From: Halobacteriales archaeon QS_8_69_73
GTDB lineage: Archaea; Halobacteriota; Halobacteria; Halobacteriales; Haloarculaceae
Assembly: GCA_003022945.1 (NCBI GenBank)
Contig: PXRZ01000008.1
Span: forward strand, 8,691-72,690
Direction: 5' to 3'
DNA length: 64,000 nt
Part shown: positions 61,246-64,000 of the stretch, one piece after another
Layout: each line of letters begins with the position of its first letter
Numbering within the stretch: the stretch's first letter is position 1
Made by a program: the position numbers and the translations under genes
The notes under the pieces: model-generated
What the model was told of the DNA's origin: nothing
The model's database searches: none
Seen by the model: only the letters and a program-made list of their open reading frames with translations

Positions 61246-62285
61246 GCGCCGAGGCGCCGTCCGGCGAGGAACGCGAGACGGAGGAGCGTCTCGAGCGGAT
61301 CCGTCGAACCCGACTGTACGGGGTTCTGAAGGGAGTATCCTTCGTTCTGATCCTCGCCTTACTGTTCCGGGAGGCGCTGAAAGCCGCCGGCCTCATCCAG
61401 TCCGGCACCGAGTACAACACGCCGTACTTCCTCCGGAAACTCACGGATTTCATCCCGCTCACGACGTACCAGGGCGTCCCGTTCGTCGACTTCGGAGCGT
61501 ACCTCTCGTTCATCGGCGAACGAGATCTGCTGTTCGCGAGCGACATCAGCCTACTGTGGACCGACCCGCCTGCGCTGATCTCGGAAGTGGGAGCCATCCT
61601 CATTCAGGACGGGTTCTTCGCGCTGTTCGGCGTCGCCGGCATCACGCTCGCGGTCGGGTTCGCGGGGACCGTCCTGGGATTCCCGCTCGCGCTGCTGTTC
61701 GGTGTGCTCGGCTCCGAGCGGGTCCTGCCGTTCCCGCTGAACTTCGTCTTCCGCGGCACCATGTCCGCCATCCGGGCGATTCCGGCACTGGTGTGGATCC
61801 TCATCTACATCCCGCTGGCGGGCGTCACGCCCGTCTCGGCCGTCTTCGCCGTCGCGACCGACACCATCGGAAACCTCGGTCGTCTGTTCACCGACGAACT
61901 CGAAGAGATCAAGGAGGGCCCGATCGAGGCCATGGAGACGACCGGCGCGAGCCGCCCGCAGACGGTAACGTTCGGCATGCTGAGCCAGGTGACGACCCCC
62001 TACATCGCCTGGACGCTGTACATCTTCGAGATCAACGTCCGGATCGCGGTGTCGCTGGGCGTGCTCGGCGCGGGTGGACTCGGCTCCGTCGTCAAGACAC
62101 AGATCGGCCTGACTTACTTCGACAACGCGATGGCGACGCTTCTGTGTATCTTCCTGCTCATCATCTCCGTCGAGCTGTTCAGCCAGCGGATCCGCTCGCG
62201 GCTGCGCTCGGAGACCGAAAAGATGAGCCTCAGGGAGCTCGTCTTCGGGTTCCCCCGTCGGTTCGCGGAGTCGCTGATGCGATAG
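61242..62285 (+). CDS. phnE: Phosphonate-type ABC transporter permease
   Basis: Multi-TM; EAMETTGASRPQTVTFGMLSQVTTPYIAWTLYIFEINVRIAVSLGVLGAGGLG EAA motif region. Confidence 0.9.
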   Translation: MSAEAPSGEERETEERLERIRRTRLYGVLKGVSFVLILALLFREALKAAGLIQSGTEYNTPYFLRKLTDFIPLTTYQGVPFVDFGAYLSFIGERDLLFASDISLLWTDPPALISEVGAILIQDGFFALFGVAGITLAVGFAGTVLGFPLALLFGVLGSERVLPFPLNFVFRGTMSAIRAIPALVWILIYIPLAGVTPVSAVFAVATDTIGNLGRLFTDELEEIKEGPIEAMETTGASRPQTVTFGMLSQVTTPYIAWTLYIFEINVRIAVSLGVLGAGGLGSVVKTQIGLTYFDNAMATLLCIFLLIISVELFSQRIRSRLRSETEKMSLRELVFGFPRRFAESLMR

Positions 62286-62297
62286 CGGCCCCACCGT

Positions 62298-62482
62298 ATT
62301 CAGTTGAGCGATAGCCGGCCGACCAGCCCTTCTCGGGTGGGAAATCGAAAGGGGGCCGACCGCTCGCGGAGCGAGCCGACGCAAGCACGGCCGGAGGCCG
62401 CGCGCAGCGAGGCGCAGCCCGCGAGCGGGCGGGGGCTTTCGAGCACGTCCTCGTCACTGCTGAAATACACTAAATTATCTTA
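62298..62482 (+). repeat. Dispersed intergenic repeat, copy D (with hairpin cassette)
   Basis: gagcgatagccggccgacc...gggggccgaccgctcgcggagcgag...ggggctttcgagcacgtcctcgtcactgctgaaatacactaaattatctta. Confidence 0.65.
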
Positions 62483-62543
62483 CGTAAACACTGCGAGCGG
62501 CCTCATGGAAACCTACTTTGCTCGGCGCCGCCCAGTCGCGGAC

Positions 62544-63230
62544 ATGACCGCGAGACGGACGACCCCGGAGATCGTCCTCGTCGACTACGGGCTCGGGAAC
62601 CTCCGGAGCGCGACCCGGGGGCTGGAGCGGGCCGGCGCCAACGTCACCCTCACCGACGACCCCGCCGACGTCGACGCCGCCGACGGGGTCGTCCTGCCGG
62701 GCGTTGGCGCCTTCAGCGAGGGCATGGACAACGCCGGTCCCTTCCGGGACGCGCTGGTCGACGCCGCCGCCGAGGGGACGCCGCTGTTCGGCATCTGTCT
62801 CGGCATGCAGATGCTGCTGACCTCCAGCGAGGAGACCAACCGCGTCGGCCAGGGCGACGCCCGGGGCCTGGACCTCGTTCCCGGTCGCAACGTCAGGTTC
62901 GACGCCGACCGGACCGTCCCGCACATGGGCTGGAACGAACTCGACGTCGAGCGCGACCACCCCCTCGTCGAGGGCGTCGACGGCGGGACGTCGACGTCCC
63001 GGGCGAAGGGCGGCTCCGTGGACGGCGAGTACGCCTACTTCGTCCACTCCTACTACGCCCGGCCGGACGACGACGACGCCGTCGTCGCGACGACCGACTA
63101 CGGCGTCGAGTTCCCGTCGGTCGTCGCCGACGAGACGGGCACCGTCTTCGGCACGCAGTTCCACCCCGAGAAGTCCGGCGAGACGGGACTCCGCATCCTG
63201 CGGAACTTCGTCGATCTCTGTCTGTCGTAG
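62544..63230 (+). CDS. hisH: Imidazole glycerol phosphate synthase subunit HisH
   Basis: VDYGLGNLRSATRGLERAGA, LPGVGAFSEGM, FGICLGMQMLL, VPHMGWNEL, FGTQFHPEKSG. Confidence 0.95.
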   Translation: MTARRTTPEIVLVDYGLGNLRSATRGLERAGANVTLTDDPADVDAADGVVLPGVGAFSEGMDNAGPFRDALVDAAAEGTPLFGICLGMQMLLTSSEETNRVGQGDARGLDLVPGRNVRFDADRTVPHMGWNELDVERDHPLVEGVDGGTSTSRAKGGSVDGEYAYFVHSYYARPDDDDAVVATTDYGVEFPSVVADETGTVFGTQFHPEKSGETGLRILRNFVDLCLS

Positions 63231-63294
63231 CCGCGCGGTCGGCATAACCCGTTTCACGTGGTTTTATATTCGACAGTCGTGGGGATAATTCCGT

Positions 63295-64000
63295 ATGCCG
63301 GACGACGAAAACTCCCCGACGAGACGGAACATACTTCGAGCACTCGGCGCCGGCGCGCTCGTCCCCACGCTGTCGACGGCGGCGACCGCCGGGCCGGCGG
63401 ACGGGACGGGTGGGTTCTACCAGGACCAGGTGCCGTACACCTGCTCGGACTCGGAACGGAACTACGCGGAGGTGAGCGAGGACGGCTCCTACGACATCGA
63501 GAGTGCGACGGAGTACGTGGTCGATCTCGACTCCGAACAGGACAGCGAGAACGTCCAGATCGGGGTCGTCCGCCCGGATCCGGAGGCGGTCGACGACGCG
63601 CCCGTCATCGTCCGGGCGACGCCGTACGTCGGCGATATCCGGGACGCCAACATCGCCGAGTGCTGGGGAGTCAAGCGGCTGGCGTACAACTTCGTCCCGC
63701 ACGGCTACGCGGTAGCGGTGATCCCCGTCCGCGGGACCGGCGGTGCCGGCGGCTGCATGACGCTGTTCGGGCCGGCCGAACGGCGCGACCTCGACCAGGC
63801 GGTCGACTATCTCGGCGGGGCCGAGTGGTCCAACGGCAACGTCGCGATGAGCGGCGGCTCATACGACGGGACGACGCCGTTCGAGGTGGCGGCGATGGGC
63901 AACGACCACCTGAAGACCATCGTGCCGATGTCGGGCGTCCCGGACGTCCACGACCTGATGTACCGCAACGGCGTCCCGGAGACCCGGGGGCCACTCGTGC
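63295..64000 (+). CDS. CocE/Xaa-Pro dipeptidyl-peptidase-like hydrolase with Tat signal (3' end off the window)
   Basis: SPTRRNILRALGAGALVPTLSTAATA signal; GNVAMSGGSYDGTTPFEVAAMG nucleophile elbow GGSYDG. Confidence 0.8.
   Translation, partial: MPDDENSPTRRNILRALGAGALVPTLSTAATAGPADGTGGFYQDQVPYTCSDSERNYAEVSEDGSYDIESATEYVVDLDSEQDSENVQIGVVRPDPEAVDDAPVIVRATPYVGDIRDANIAECWGVKRLAYNFVPHGYAVAVIPVRGTGGAGGCMTLFGPAERRDLDQAVDYLGGAEWSNGNVAMSGGSYDGTTPFEVAAMGNDHLKTIVPMSGVPDVHDLMYRNGVPETRGPLV

Overview
High-GC haloarchaeal chromosomal segment of about 64 kb, mostly core genes: DEAD/DEAH helicase, RPA and its partner, htpX, glmM, hisI, prepilin peptidase, ETF, GGPP synthase, prs, ileS, AOR, antiporter-TrkA, serS, tsr3, eL40, a PhnD-PhnC-PhnE-like transporter and hisH, plus many conserved haloarchaeal proteins. 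One tRNA (His, GTG) was found. No rRNA or CRISPR array was seen. Main points of interest: (1) a four-copy tandem type IV pilin array at 2.6-5.6 kb with near-identical N-termini, divergent C-terminal domains, a conserved ~110-nt leader in three units, and an in-frame TAG in one copy; (2) a dispersed intergenic repeat with four copies (30.7, 52.5, 57.9, 62.3 kb), built from two conserved blocks around a variable hairpin cassette and always oriented toward the adjacent downstream gene; (3) two candidate non-autonomous IS200/IS605-like elements sharing a hairpin-rich right end; (4) a triple CGAAACGCGT motif upstream of an HTH regulator; (5) an unusual number of lesions in housekeeping genes (internal deletions in etfB, serS and a uracil-DNA glycosylase; frameshifts in ileS, a radical SAM gene and a zinc-ribbon gene; no normal start for eL40), which must be separated from assembly error before any biological interpretation. 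All assignments come from reading the sequence and from recalled family motifs; no database search was run.
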